Below are positions 22,415-35,570 of a stretch of DNA of 64,000 bases, in pieces. Position 1 is the first letter of the stretch. Each line of letters opens with the position of its first letter. The stretch comes from Plantago ovata (Eukaryota > Streptophyta > Magnoliopsida > Lamiales > Plantaginaceae), in assembly GCA_028274465.1 (NCBI GenBank), contig CM051457.1, positions 102,237,982-102,301,981 on the forward strand, written 5' to 3'. The translations under genes were made by a program, and so were the position numbers. The notes beneath the pieces are model-generated. The model was not told where the DNA came from and searched no databases. It saw nothing but the letters and a program-made list of their open reading frames with translations.

Positions 22415-23841
22415 ATTGATTTCGTGAACCTGAAAATAGAAAGCAAGTGTTCATCGGTGCATAATGCAAAATAAATGCCAACAAGCTAAGCTTAATTCAT
22501 TAGATATGAAGTGGAAATATTCAAATATAAAACAACTATTATTTCAACTCAAATTACAACAGTACCAAAATAGCTATGATAGTTCAGTAGTAATAGTAAT
22601 AGCATCGTACAGTCAAGCCTTCTCCCCAACTCTGTTTTTGCCTTTTCCCTTCGCCATGAGTTGAAATAGCTTTGTAACAATGGAAAATGAAGTATCAATA
22701 TCGCGTTAGGAGGTTTTTGTGTAAGGTTCTGACCGAATGACCTACACTCTGTCCAATTTGTTGCAACCATTTTTGTCCAAGTACGTACGGTTTTAGTCTT
22801 TATTAAATAATTACAAGCAGCCCCTCTAACTTATCAAATCCTTTTTCTATCCTTGTATTCTTGTGATTTAACAAAGTAGTCATATTTTATGGGTTTTGGA
22901 CTGAAAATAGAAAATTAGAAACTTAGAGGAGAAAATAATGTATTGTAAACATATGGGACCTTCGTCTTGCTTTGTAATTTGGATTGTGTACCTTTTGTAG
23001 AGATGATGTTTTTCGGTTTTGTTTGTATTTTTCATTGTCTCGATTTACCATTTTAACTATATTTATGTGAAGATGATAAAAAACAGTAACCATACCAATG
23101 AAGTTGAGGAATACTTTAACTAGAAAAAAAACATGAACACATGATATTACTGATGGATTAATTTGTAATACAATTTTTTTTTGGTGATAACAAGCACAAC
23201 ACAAATGATGATACTGACCGTACAAGAATTTACAATAATAATAGTTTGACATAGATCTAGTGGTGATTAACTAAAATGAAGTACACAACTAATAGAAATG
23301 AAGTACACAACTAATAGTAATGGCGATTTATCTTGAGTATGATTTGTTTCCGAGTTTCTTCATCCGCCGGTACTCGATGTATGGAGTTGGGTTGGACTGC
23401 ATATACCATTTTCCGCGTGAACGGGCATCACTATTCGACTGTAGGTTTTGATCATCATAAAGAACCTTAATTAGCTGCCCAATACCAGTTGTCAGGATCC
23501 AATCGCTGGCTGTGCCGGTTTGGTATGCTTGTTGGCAAGGTATATGTGTATTCATGGAGATTTCTTCGAACATATTCAACATCTTGCAAAAAGATCTGGA
23601 TGGCAGGCTGCTGTGTAACTCCACAACAAAATTTTTATTCTAATTTCTATTTGATGAAGATGAACACAGTTGGGATGGTCGATCAATGATGAACAAAATG
23701 CTTACCTTCAATTTAGAATTTACGCTATTATTTCAAAGGGTCCATTTTTTTAGAGCCCTTTTTACGTACCTAATTACGAAAGGGACCTTCTCAGTTTAGC
23801 AATTACATTTTAGGCCAAAATTTTGACCAAATCAGTGTTCC
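22415..23841. other. Intergenic stretch with one unassigned ORF
   Basis: The only notable frame is 23328-23624 on the minus strand (98 codons, ending EYRRMKKLGNKSYSR), which has an exon-like amino-acid composition but no family I recognise. It might be an exon remnant of a host gene. The duplicated GAAGTACACAACTAATAG near 23276-23315 is a short direct repeat. Nothing else was supported. Confidence 0.3.
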
Positions 23842-24651
23842 TGTTGAAGGGTAATTCGTACTTCTTCTTAAGTTCGCAATAGATCGTCACAGTATACTAT
23901 TTTAGATCTCCTTCATGTAGTCTTCCTCTTAAGATCATAGGAATCATTCATGTAGCTTCCTCGTACCTGAAAGAGACTGGAGGGGGAGGGTTAGTACCTC
24001 GTGTCCGGTTTGTCGAGGATCAAACCGGAGGGACGACTTTACGTGTAGGGAGTTGAAGGGCTTCCCTAATAAGAGTAGTAAAAGTGGTAGGTGAGTGGTG
24101 GGTGAGAGCTATGAATGCTTACCCAGCGGATAATGAATGAGTCCCCTTATATACTTATAGTATGTTATTGTCACTTTATGTAGGATCGTGACAAGTGTCC
24201 GAACCCATTAAGGAGGTCCATGGGCTTTGGCCCAAACATCTTGACTTGGGTTTGGAGGCATTATTGACTTTTTGGGTTCCATGAAGTATTCTGGAAGACG
24301 GGTCCCACAGGGAGCGACCATGGGTGGTCGCCCTTGGTCCTCGTGCCTTCCTCTTACGTCCGTGGTCCGAGTAGTGATGCGCCTAGTCTCTTTTGGAGGT
24401 TGTCACCTTGACGTAAGGTCCTCCTCGAGCCCTAGAGATGCTCCTCGAGCCCAACAACTGCATTGTACTTGTAATGAGCTTATTTTGAGGGTTGGCCTCT
24501 TAGTGATGGTCGGACCGTATGTTGTCGAGCCACACCTAAGTGACATACTTGGGTGTGGTCGCGCCCTTTGAGGGACGGCCCTTGATGCTTTGTCGCGCTC
24601 TTAGACCGCTCCAGTTCGTACATGCGGACTGGACATATTTTAACACCAACA
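23842..24651 (-). mobile_element. Solo LTR (minus orientation)
   Basis: In reverse complement it starts TGTTGGTGTTAAAATATG and ends CCCTTCAACA, giving TGTTG...CAACA ends. The flanks are GTTCC (23837-23841) and GTTTC (24652-24656), one mismatch from a 5-bp duplication. It is GC-rich inside. No internal coding region is attached. Family unresolved. Confidence 0.6.
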
Positions 24652-24853
24652 GTTTCAATATTGGATTTTTAGCTCGCTAAACACTCCTTATGATTTAATA
24701 GAATAAAAAAATTTAAAAATTGTAAAAAACTATATAAAATGATAAAATAAAAATAAAATTAAATATTTTACAAAAACATCTAGTCTATTTCATCTTATCT
24801 AAAACTCCGGTACCAAAATTTTTTCCGGTACCGGAGCTCCGAGCTCTGCCAGC

Positions 24854-25642
24854 CTATGTTTTAAAAGCCGAAACCGGAAGTCGAGCCGGCCACCCCCTAA
24901 AAAAGGTTGGACCGGGGTCAGACCGGTTCAGCAGTATCAAGCCGTATTGAACCGGTATACATATATATACAAATATTATGGCTCATTACATATATGAACA
25001 CATAAAGTAAATATATTCTTCTTATATAAATATAAACATTATCACTATATTGATTGAATTAACTTATTTTTAGTTTTTCAATCTTCGTAATCTTTTCACT
25101 AGGTCAATTAAGTCACCAAATTTTTCGATTATATTTTTGAAAAAAATATCTTACAAAATTACTAAAAATATCATAATTATTATTCTTTGTTTAAAAAGAA
25201 AAGGACAAAATTATACATTAATATTTTATATATTTTGATAATCATTATTTTAATATTTCATTTACTATTTTAATGTGTGTCAAATTTATTTATTTAATAA
25301 AAAGTACAATTGAACAATGATTACTTTATATAAATTCATTTCCAAGAAATGTCGTATATAGATTCTATATATATATATTACTTGATATCACAAAGTACAA
25401 CACAATACTTAGTTCAAGTGGTTATTATGCTTGTATGCCATGTATTTGGCCTGGGTTCAATCGTCACTATGCCTGCTCAGTCCGGTTCTGACTTTCCGGT
25501 TCAACCCGGTTTCGGGCGGCTTTGAGCGGTTCTGGGCCCTCCGGCCTAACCCCGGTTTTATGTGCTACAACGAGCTGGACACCCTTCGGTTCACGGTCTG
25601 ACCGATTCGACCGGTCGGTCGGATCCGAATTTTAAAACATAG
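24854..25642. mobile_element. hAT-like MITE with CTATGTTTTAAAA ends
   Basis: The 789-bp element has perfect 8-bp flanks CTGCCAGC (24846-24853 and 25643-25650) and 13-bp terminal inverted repeats CTATGTTTTAAAA. Subterminal regions are rich in ACCGG/CCGGT motifs and the middle is AT-rich. No transposase. It shares size, target-site length and terminal motif with the element at 2098-2849. It sits inside an older repeat whose CTCCGGTACC-like sequence lies on both sides. Confidence 0.8.
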
Positions 25643-25650
25643 CTGCCAGC

Positions 25651-27331
25651 TCCGATTCGGAGCTAACGGACATATCGGAGCTATCCAGAGCTCTGCAAGC
25701 TCCGTTGCAGTTTGCTAAACTCCGGTAGCGGAAATATTTTCCAGTACCGCAGTATTAAGGAAGAAGAAAGAAGATTGCAAGACCAATTGACTTTCTAAGG
25801 TGAGAGATCCTTTAACAAAGCTATCTCACCTTGCTATTCCGACATTTGTAACTAACATGCACCTACCCCAAATATATAAGAATCTTTAGTCGTGCCGTCA
25901 TTGAAAACGGTAACTTCAATCAAGCAGTTTGTTACTCTACCCCGAAATCTCTTGACCTGAACATGCTTGACCTAGGGTATTTTTCGGGCCATACAATCAT
26001 TGCAATAGAAAATTCGTATAAAGAGTGTATATGAACTTGTTCAAGCAGTATAAAAGGCGTTCTCTAATTTTTCAACCATAAAACTCAATCATGTGTGGTT
26101 GACGTTGCAATTATGCACGAAAGAAACCATGAGATTGAGTGGAGGAATTGAAATAGATATCGTACCCCTCTTATGAACACAAGTGGACTTCATAGACTTG
26201 GTATTCTTCCTACAAGAATTTCGTGTGGGGCTGCCTTAGTACAAGGAACTAGAGATATATTCTTCGCGAGACAACAAGGTATGCAGTTTGATTTTTTTTC
26301 CCCCCTTCATTCCTGCAGTAGAACTAGCTAGCTCATAATGTTGTTATATGTACTTAAAGAACCCTTTTTGAGCGGAGCTAGTCCGGAGGAAGCAAGCGGT
26401 GTTAATGGAGAATATAAAATCGTTCATGAAACCATCTAAAATACTATCAATACGTTTTTTCATTAAGCAAGCTGGTTTAAGCAAGCTAGTCATTTTATTA
26501 TTACAAATTTGTTTTTTTTTGGTAATTAAAATAGAAGTAGTGGTGCAAATTTGTTTTTTTTTGGTAATTAAAATAGAAGTAGTGGTGCTATATACTATCC
26601 GAGCCAAGTATCACTAGCTCAACTCGTTTATAAAACCATCTAAAATACTATCAATACGTCTTTGCTCAAACAAACTCAAGAAGAACCCATATTAAAAAAA
26701 AATGCAAAAATGTACCTCCTCGGCTTGTTAGTGTTGAAATATGTGTCTGTCTTACTTTAAATTTTCCAAGGGACGCAATGAATTGTCCTTTATTAAAATA
26801 AAAATAAAAAACTCAATAGTTGTCTATTTTAAGGTAGAAATATGTTCACATTACATTTTGTTTAGGAGGCGCCAACTCACTACTCTCACTAGAAAGCCAA
26901 GCAGCTAACAAACAAAACAACACACACTCTCTCTCTCTCTCTCTCCCTCATCACTTTAACACTGTTTTCAGTTTCTTTCTCTCTCTAAAAAAAGAAAGAA
27001 AAAGTGTTTTATGTATGTATTTATTGTCTCTTCCTAGGTACTCTTCACCTTCTCCTCCTTCTCTCAAAATCTCACCTCTGTTCCATTTTCAATCAAATCA
27101 ATCGTCTCATCATCTTTCCCATAAATAATACTACTCCACTCTACTACTAATAACTATAATAATCCCATCATTATCCAATTCACAAAATCTACAAATAAAA
27201 AAGGCAACTATGTTTTATTCCCAATTTCCTCCTAATTTCATACCCTAATTCTCCCACACACTCTATAATAAAACTACAATACCCTAAACAATCAGCCGAT
27301 TTTGCTTTCTTCCTTCACTCGAGGCGATCAG
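25651..27331. other. 5' flank of the UBC25-type gene, with short repeats
   Basis: A perfect 42-bp tandem duplication lies at 26504-26545 and 26546-26587. A 29-bp direct repeat (core CCATCTAAAATACTATCAA) lies near 26427-26455 and 26632-26660. A (CT)n tract at 26927-26944 lies in the likely 5' leader of the next gene. No coding region was supported here. Confidence 0.5.
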
Positions 27332-28712
27332 ATGGAGTCTTCATCAGCAACTTCCCGCTACGCTCCCCAGAATTCCTCCAAGTAATTATTTTTATTTTAT
27401 TTTGTTTTGTTTTGATCGGTGTAATTGTAATAATTAGTCTAATAATAATTAGTTCAATTTTACAGGAAAAGGGTGTTTCCCGGTGGAACTAGTTCTTCTT
27501 CATCATCACCACCACCGGGGTTTAATGACGTCGAGGTGCTCGAAATCCCTCCTCCGCCGATCACCCACCGCAGCAAGGCTTCATCTTCTTCCAAACAGAA
27601 ACAGGTTTATTTCTTTCTGTTCTTGTATTTGTATTATTGAATTGATTAGAAAAATATGTACTTTATTATTGATCATGTGGAATTTGTGATTTTGGACTGG
27701 TGTGTATGTTTGTGATGAGATTTTGGTTATCAAGGGAAAGGCTCAGTTTTGGTAAAGCTTTTCTATGTAAAGAAATGGTTTGTTTTTTTTTTATCTGTCT
27801 CTGGGCCTTTTTGTTCTCTAGGTATATGCTTGTGTAGAGGTTTTTGTTTTCGTGTTGTTGAAATCATCGGCGTTTTGATTTTCAATGCATTGTTTAGGAA
27901 AAACTACTTGTTTTTGTTGTTTTGATTTCATTTTCAGTACTTGTTAAAGGCTCACGCCAAAGAATGGAGAGAAGTAATCGGCCAAGTCTCGAATCATTCT
28001 TTTTGTTGTGTGTAAAAATTAGAACTGTTATGTTGGGCAAAATGTAGGTAGTTGTCGTCATATCATGACACCTTTAGACCAAGGAAAGACCAAGCACCAT
28101 CTACCTGTTTAGGTATGCCTCTTTTGGATAAGACAATATCATCAACTGAAGGTTACAATTACTATCTCTGATATTCTTGTAACTGAGATTATTTAAAATG
28201 AAAAAAAAATGTTTCAGTTACATCCTACCTTTTACTGTTTGATTCTTACTATTAATGGGGCGAGGCCATTGAACTTGGTGATTAGGGCAAGCCTTTATTT
28301 ATTTATTTATTTAACTTCCCCGTTTAGGTAAACATGCATTTTGATAAAAATAAACTTATCATGAGTACAAGCAACTTCAAAATCTTTTGTTTACTGTCAT
28401 AAAATTTAATTGGGCGTAACTTTGATGCACAAATTCATATATGATCCGTAATAAAGTAAAATCAAACAGAACTGAACCAGACTGCTGTTGTTCACTGTGG
28501 TTATTCATCTTGATTAGTTTCCTAGGCTTCCATTATGGTTATATTCTATACATGTATATATGTACGTGAAAAGTCGTGGGCGCTCTTTGGGTTACCCTTG
28601 TTATTATTTTTATTTAGTTATAATAATAATAACAATCATGATAATAATAATAATCCATTTAAAAAAATAGAAAAAATAAAAAAAGAATGTAGTAATAATA
28701 ATAATAATAATG

Positions 28713-28778
<66 letters not shown>

Positions 28779-31727
28779 TTGGATGGATATTTAGCTACTA
28801 TTTTGGGTTGCTCTCATTCTGCTTGCTGATTGTTGGTATCTCTTGAAGGTCATTTCTTGTGAAACAATCATTGATGTTGACATGTATGATGATGTTATGC
28901 TAATCGACGATATCGGGACAAGTGTTAAAGGAAAGGTATTCTGGTTTCCACAGAACTTGCGTTTGTGAGCGCGCGTGCACACACACACACACACCTGGCC
29001 CACATGTGTTTATTGACAATTTTTCTTCTACTTATGGTTTCTCTATAGTATTGTTGGTTACTTGGCTGAAAAAACAGAATACAGGTGATTTAAATGTTTT
29101 TTTGCTGGCATGCAGGATTTTTTCCCTAGTTTTCAGGTTGGTCATAGTGCTATAAAAAGCACTGCTATTGATGATTTCAGCCCTAGTGTGGTCCATGTTG
29201 AGGATGAGTATGCGTGGCTAGATACGTATTATGATGATATCATTTTCGATGATTTTCATAATATGGATTCACATTTTGATCACATGGATATACCACCTGG
29301 TGTTGAGGCGCCATTTCCCTGGCTGCCAGGCTCCCTGAAAAATGACGGCAAGATGCCGACAACCAAAACTTTATCTGATTTAAGCTCACATGTCCAATCA
29401 GCTGGTGTAGGCCACTTTCCTGGCATGGAGTCCGTTTACCCAGGTCTTCCGAAAATAGGCCAAGTAAAGAACACATCATCTTCATCGAATAAGTCAGCAG
29501 ATGTCCATACAGTTAGGGGGAAGTCGATATCTAACTTGGCTGACAATATTCAATGGCACTCCACACCATCAAACAGTCAATCCTTTCTGAGTTCAAAAGC
29601 CCACGGGAGTCACTCTGTTCATGCAGCCAAAGCGGAGTCTCTTCATGGGAAGAGTAAAAGGAGGTCTCATGCAATTCATGAGTTGTACAGCCAATATCAG
29701 CCCGCTTTAAAATCTCCAAATGCACATATTAGCGCAAGTAGCTATTTAACAACCCCAAAACCTGGATCGGGGCTCACTGTTATGCCTATGTGGGATGATA
29801 TGGATATGTTTTTTGAACCATTTCCAGGATTTATGGGTGAAGGTGCTGTTGCTTCCCAGGCAAATTATCCTGCCAACAATCAAAACAGTGCATCACCCAT
29901 AGCTTCCAGACCTGCCAGTGTAAATCCAAAAAACGTGGATGAAATTTTGCAGAAATTCAGTGTTTTCAAGAAATTCGATACAGTTGAAGATTGCTCTGAT
30001 CACCATTACTTCAAGAGTGGTTCTGTTAAACAGGTGACCCTGAATTGGAAGATTATTAAATTGTTGTCAAGTCTCATCTGGCACTTTAGTTTGTTGGTTG
30101 TAATATCATTTTACATGTCTTTTATAGCCACCAAAGAATTGGGCCAAGAGAATACAGGAAGAATGGAAGATTCTGGAGAGCGACTTGCCTGGTAAGTGGC
30201 ATGATATCTCATCAAATTCCTGGTCATGGGCCGAGTATGGAACTTTTAATTTTAATGTTATCTTGTCCAACTTGTAAACTTTTTGCCAACATGTTGGCTA
30301 AGAAAGTACTAATCTGCTACCATCACTTCTCGTTGAAACTTGTTTTTATCCACATACAGCTGCATGAAATGGCTAAAATATTTGTTAAAGCTAGTGTCCT
30401 ACTCGGAGTAAATGATTTTAGATGGTTATGATTAATGTTTTTTTTTCTTTTTAAATGATCAACAGATAAAATATTTGTGAGAGTCTATGAATCCAGGATG
30501 GATCTTTTGAGAGCTGTTATTGTGGGGGCTGAGGGAACTCCATATCATGATGGTCTCTATTTCTTTGATGTCCACTTTCCCAGCTGCTATCCAAGTGTTC
30601 CACCTGTATGTTTTTCTGTTTATTTCTACAATACGCAATGTTGTTACTAGTAATCACCAGTTATCTGGGACCTAAATTACTCTGCCTTTTGTGGTTGGCC
30701 AGCATGTGCATTACCATTCCGGTGGCCTTCGAATTAATCCTAATTTGTACAACGATGGAAAAGTGTGCCTGAGCCTTCTTAATACTTGGAGCGGCAGCCA
30801 GAAGGAGAAGTGGATCCCTGGTCATTCAACCATGCTACAAGTTTTGGTCTCTATACAAGGCCTGATTTTAAATGCCAAGCCGTACTTTAATGAGCCTGGA
30901 TATGAGCATTCGGCTGGCTCCGTACATGGCGAGAAGAGTGCTTTAGATTATAATGAGCGAACATTCATGTTATCCCTGCAGACGATGTTATACAACATTA
31001 GAAGACCTCCAAAGGTATTGATTCTTTTAAGTGGAAAATTAGGGAACTGAATAAAGAATGGTCGGAAGTTTTACTTGGTCTTATCTGTAATATTTAGGTT
31101 AACATTGTTGCTGACATTTGCCCGCATATGCATGATTTATAACATGCTTGAACTTTGCTATATGATGAAATTTAGGACAGTTTGAACTCATTTAGTCTGA
31201 TTTAGTAGTGTTGTGTGATTTATGTTAATTCTTTATCTAGTAATGGGCGTATTTCCATTATCTATGTTACTCTGAAATTAGAAGTTACATGGAATTGCAC
31301 CTGCCTATGGGTTTCTTGCATGAAAAGTATATTTTGTCATTTTGTTTGCTCTTTTCCTTTAAAGGCTAACACTGTTTTACTGATTCGGGTTTGGTTTCTT
31401 ATGCAGCACTTTGAGGGCTTTGTTGCAGGACATTTCTACAAGCATGGCCGGGATATTCTGGTGTGTTGTAAAGCTTACATGGATGGAGCCCAAGTGGGAT
31501 GTCTTGCTAAAGGAGGTGTCCAGGATGTTGACGAAGGAGATAAAAGCTGCTCACCCCAGTTTAAGAACAACCTGGCAAGATTAATCACTTCAGTAGTAGA
31601 TGCATTTACTCAAGTGGGCGTCAAAGATTGTGATGAGTTCCGTTCCTTAGCTCAGAAGGCAACTGGTCCACCAAATGGTCCAACAAATCCTTTTAGGCAC
31701 CATGCCTCCCAGTTCTTCTACCCTTAA
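27332..31727 (+). CDS. UBC25: Ubiquitin-conjugating enzyme E2, UBC25/PFU type
   Basis: A large E2 that carries ubiquitin on an active-site cysteine; the plant PFU group (PHO2 family) is related to animal UBE2O/BIRC6. Exons: 27332-27381, 27466-27604, 28849-28935, 29116-30033, 30128-30191, 30466-30605, 30703-31014, 31407-31727, giving 676 residues with all GT-AG introns and consistent phase. The first ~400 residues are acidic and low-complexity (MYDDVMLIDD, then a Ser-rich region in exon 4). The UBC domain starts near residue 399 (PPKNWAKRIQEEW), with HFPSCYPSVPP and the catalytic Cys488 in NDGKVCLSLLNTW. The C-terminal extension ends HHASQFFYP. Intron 2 holds a long AAT microsatellite. The exact paralogue (UBC25 against UBC23/26) is inferred, not tested. 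Confidence 0.93.
28620..28778. repeat. (AAT)n microsatellite in intron 2 of the E2 gene
   Basis: About 28 uninterrupted trinucleotide units follow a shorter imperfect AAT block. The frame reading through it gives poly-Asn, but it lies between the splice sites at 27604 and 28849 and is intronic. Confidence 0.9.
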
Positions 31728-32432
31728 GCTAAAGAACATGAACATGCAATTTTGCAACTTACATGAATGACATGTTCTCTTTTGGATATTACTCACTACT
31801 TATTGTCTGTCATTTATTGGTTTAGGTTGGAAACTTTCAGGGCTATTCTATACCATATTGATCATGTACTATAACTTTGAGCTTCGACAAGTGACCTTAA
31901 TTATATCTTGGCAATAAATGTACATATTTTTTTTTATATGTTGATGTTTTCAAACCGCTCTGCATTGCTTTGTTGTTTAAAAAATTATCGTTTTCTTTCG
32001 GCATAAAATGGGTTGAAAAATGGACTGAAGTGAAGTGTTTGTAGACTTATTCAGAAGTCTAGAAGATATGTCCTATTGCATGTTGGTATTGGTTTTTCTT
32101 TGTTTGATATTGGTGTCCACTTCATAAGTCTTCTGCAGGCCTTCCATGATCATGTCCCATTTCTTGACAAATCAAGACAAGAATGATTGATTATTACAAT
32201 GCGCATGGAAAGATAAGTAGCACTTGAATACTAATCTTGTGATGTCACATTCCCACAATAATTTTTAGGCAACGGTCAATCACATTTGCCTCTGAAACTT
32301 CCAGGTAAATCAGGCTTCAAACAATTTTGCAGATTTGACTAACAAGCACTAATAACTTAGTGCAGTGTAAGTGAAACTGTATATGAAAACCAGATTGTTG
32401 CAGCAGTACTAAACCATTTTTTCTTTCTGCAT
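31728..32432. other. Intergenic: 3' UTR of the E2 gene and 5' flank of the DUF2921 gene
   Basis: About 700 bp between convergently spaced, same-strand genes. An AATAAA-like signal (GCAATAAATG) lies near 31911-31920 and fits the E2 gene's polyadenylation. No ORF or repeat was recognised. Confidence 0.5.
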
Positions 32433-35227
32433 GTGATGATCATGGCTGCTTCTTTCTCAGCTATCACTTTTCCATGGCTTTACACACTCTTCTTGTTTCT
32501 TGTCATTGATGTTACCGTTTCCTCCTCTTCTACTCCAGCTTCATTCTCAAGTGCCTCATACAGTCAACACTGTGCTTCCTTTGTTCCTCAATCCAGTGTC
32601 ACCTCTAGTGTTCCCAGAAACTCAGTACCTTACATCCGAACGAGTAATTTTGTAGGCGGGGAGAGTCTACTCGGCAAGAAACCATCCAACTATTCCCAAA
32701 TGTTAAAATCTCTCCGTTTCAGAGTCAATCAGAATAACTATAAAGCTACTGTTGACGAAGAGATCTACAAAGTTGATGGTCTCCTAACCATCCGATACCG
32801 ATACTACTATAATTACCCTCTTGGAGGAAATTACAGCTATGGTTCTCGATATAGTTCACCAGTCACCGTCAGGTTCGAGTTACATGGTTACTGGTCAGAA
32901 TCGTCAAGGAAGCTTTGCATGGTTGGATCAGCATCTCTGGAGACCAGGGAAGGTTATAAGGCTTCTAAGGCTTTTAATGTTCATGATGCTGTTCTTAAGG
33001 TCAAGTTTGCAAGTGAAAATCCAACTATGTTAACTAGTGCTGTGATCGGAAAACTTGAGAGCATCGATCCCTCTGATGGTTCCAGGTACTTTGATCCAAT
33101 TTCTTTTATTAGTTTCCCACTGTTGAATGACTACAATTACTCGTTGGTCTCGCGAGAGCTTGCTGAGGGGCTTAAGGATGATAGTGATGTGCCCAAGAAC
33201 GAATTTCTTGTTCTGGAGCCGGGCTTGTTATGTACGACAACCTTCCGTGGATATACTAGTTTTGAACTGGAGTACGCAGAAGGGTGCGACAAATCAAAGG
33301 ATTGTTCTCCAGTCGGTGCAATGGGAGGTGATGGTTCCTTGCCACAACTGGTGAACTTGTATCCGATTCAGTGCTCGAGTGGTGATCGAAAGTTAAGGTA
33401 CACGTTGACATTTCAGAATGCAACTTATTCTTCATTTGATCAAGATTTCGATACGAATGCAGCATTTATAGCTGAGGGGTCATGGGATGATACGTATAAT
33501 CGACTTCTAGTTGTTGCTTGTCGACTTTTAAATCGTTCTGATAATTCAAGCTGGAATGTCATAGGAGATTGTGGATTGAGGTTGAGCTTGAGATACCCTT
33601 CTATCAGGACTATACGAAACACTGAGCGAGTTGTTGGGCGGATTTGGACCAACAAATCTGTCAATGATTCAGGGTACTTCAAAAAGATCAACCTCAAAAG
33701 ACGTTCTGGCCAGATAAATATGTTAGGAGGCTTCCCAAGCGTGCGATACGTGTACACTGAATTGGATAGAGTTAGAAAGCTTTGCATTGCGAAGAAGCAA
33801 GCGAAGAAGCATGACATATATCCAGATGGCAATTCGCATAACATGAGGTTTGACATGTCTGTCAAAAGTTCCAAAGGGCTAAAGTTTGCTTGGGGTTCTG
33901 CTCAACCCTTTTCTGTCGGAAAGGAGTTGTTTCAAAGGGGTGGCGTCCTGGTTGCGTTGTCTCCCACGTCTGGTGATGAATTTCTTCATGTTCCGGTGGC
34001 AGAAAAAAGTTTGAGCAACATTGTGAATATTAGCTACACATTCAAAATTTACCCTTTGGAGACGGTGAAATTTGGTGGCTGGTTTTCTGCACTGAATTTG
34101 ACATTGAATCCTTATGGCCAAATGGTGATCCACGCTGAAGGCGTGTATAATGTTGAAACCGGACATCTCTGCATGGTGGGTTGCCAGAAGTTAGCTAATG
34201 GATCATTCGACTGTGAAATCTTGGTGAATATCGATTTTGCTCCTTTGAATGAAAGAAGATCAAGCTTCATTAAGGGGACCATTCGAAGCACAAGAAAGAA
34301 AGGCGATCCTCTTTGTTTTGACGAGATGAGTGTGTCAGCCTATTCATTATATACAGAAGTTGCGAAAAGATCCATATGGAGGATGGACTTGGAGATAACG
34401 CTGGTCTTGATATCGAACACGTTGATATGCATCTTCATAGGGCTTCAAATATTCCATGTGAAGAGGAATCCCGAGGTACTCTCTGGCATTTCTCTTCTCA
34501 TGCTTCTGATACTTACTCTCGGGCTAATTACTCCACTAGTGTTGAATTTTGAAGCCCTCTTCTCGGATGGACACGATAAGCAAAGGCTATGGCTTAGTAC
34601 AGGTGGATGGGTTGAAGCTAACGAGGTAGTGGTGAGGGTGGTCACTATGGTAGCATTCTTGTTGCAAATACGCCTCTTCCAATTAGTCTGGATTGAGAAA
34701 ATGCGCGGTGAGAGTGAGAACATGTCATGGATCAAAGAGAAAAAGGCCATTATCGCTTCGTTGCCAATCTACATCTCTGGTGGCCTGATTACCTTGCTAT
34801 TGAACTGGATCAGGAACAGATACGGTTACAGAAGGTATTTCCTTTGGGAGATTTCAGGTCATATTTCGGTTTAATTCTCGACTATTTTCTGCTGCCACAG
34901 ATCATATTGAACGCATTTACTGGTTCTGTGGAGAAATCTCTGGCTCACATGTTCTACGCAGGGACCACTGTGGTTCGAGTTGTGCCACATGCTTATGATC
35001 GGTATAGGGCACAGAACTATCCGACTTCTCATGTCAATGGAACGTACTATTATGCAAACCATGCTTCAGGTCTTTATTCGACAGCCTGGGATGTGATTAT
35101 CCCTTGTGTGCTCGTTGTGTTGGCTTTGATTGTGTTTTTCCAGCAACGTCGTGGTGGCCGTTGTATCCTTCCGAAACAGTTTTGGGAACTAGAGCTGTAC
35201 CAGAAGGTGAACGTCAATGAGCAGTGA
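32433..35227 (+). CDS. DUF2921 multi-pass membrane protein, single-base frameshift near the C-terminus
   Basis: Intronless, with a hydrophobic N-terminal signal (MMIMAASFSAITFPWLYTLF), a large luminal part containing repeated ELHGYWSE and LCMVG motifs, then membrane spans at about residues 652-672, 683-705, 731-752 and 772-791, plus two more near the C-terminus (YFGLILDYFLLPQIILNAF; VIIPCVLVVLALIVFF). It belongs to the plant family that includes the FLYING SAUCER E3 ligases, but no RING domain is visible. The first frame ends at 34874. The family-like continuation LGDFRSYFGL follows in the next frame. One G appears missing from the run 34846-34848; adding one base would give 931 codons. A 24-bp GT...AG reading there is far too short to be an intron. 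This may be a sequencing error or a recent null allele. Confidence 0.85.
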
Positions 35228-35436
35228 GCACTAGTATTGCAAAAGAAGCCATCTTTTATTTCATTATAAGTGGTGTGTAGAAAGCAGGAAAAACTGTTGC
35301 TGATGTATGTTTATATTGTGCAATTATCATGTCAATTTCAGCTGGAGTGTTATGTAAAATGTGTAATATTATTTGCTCAAGTATTGTTAACCTCAAGCTG
35401 TTTGTAATTTGGTGAAAACCTGTAACACAGTTCAAC

Positions 35437-35570
35437 ATACTGGTATGTTGATGGTTCTGCTGCATCAAAGGAATCTGGAACTGCAGCTGCAGGAGCTATG
35501 AGGAATCATCTAGAACGGTTTATAGGTGATAGTGCCACTTTCTTCAGCCATTACAATGACCAACAAGACG
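35437..35570 (+). mobile_element. Tiny LINE RNase H relic
   Basis: Translation gives YVDGSAASKESGTAAAGAM followed by RNHLERFIG, which resembles the first strands of the RNase H domain of plant non-LTR elements (D-G-S plus AGAMIRN). It is only about 100 bp with no other LINE parts. It could be a chance or captured fragment. Confidence 0.4.

Noticed and set aside
24272-24571. 99-codon plus-strand ORF
   Set aside because: It lies inside the solo LTR at 23842-24651 and has no recognisable domain.
26045-26290. Possible upstream gene near a TATAAAAGG motif
   Set aside because: No ORF or splice-consistent exon could be built around it.
28535-28846. 103-codon ORF rich in asparagine
   Set aside because: It is a reading of the AAT microsatellite inside intron 2 of the E2 gene.
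34836-34859. A 24-bp GT...AG intron to restore the DUF2921 frame
   Set aside because: It is far below the minimum plant intron length and would remove conserved residues.
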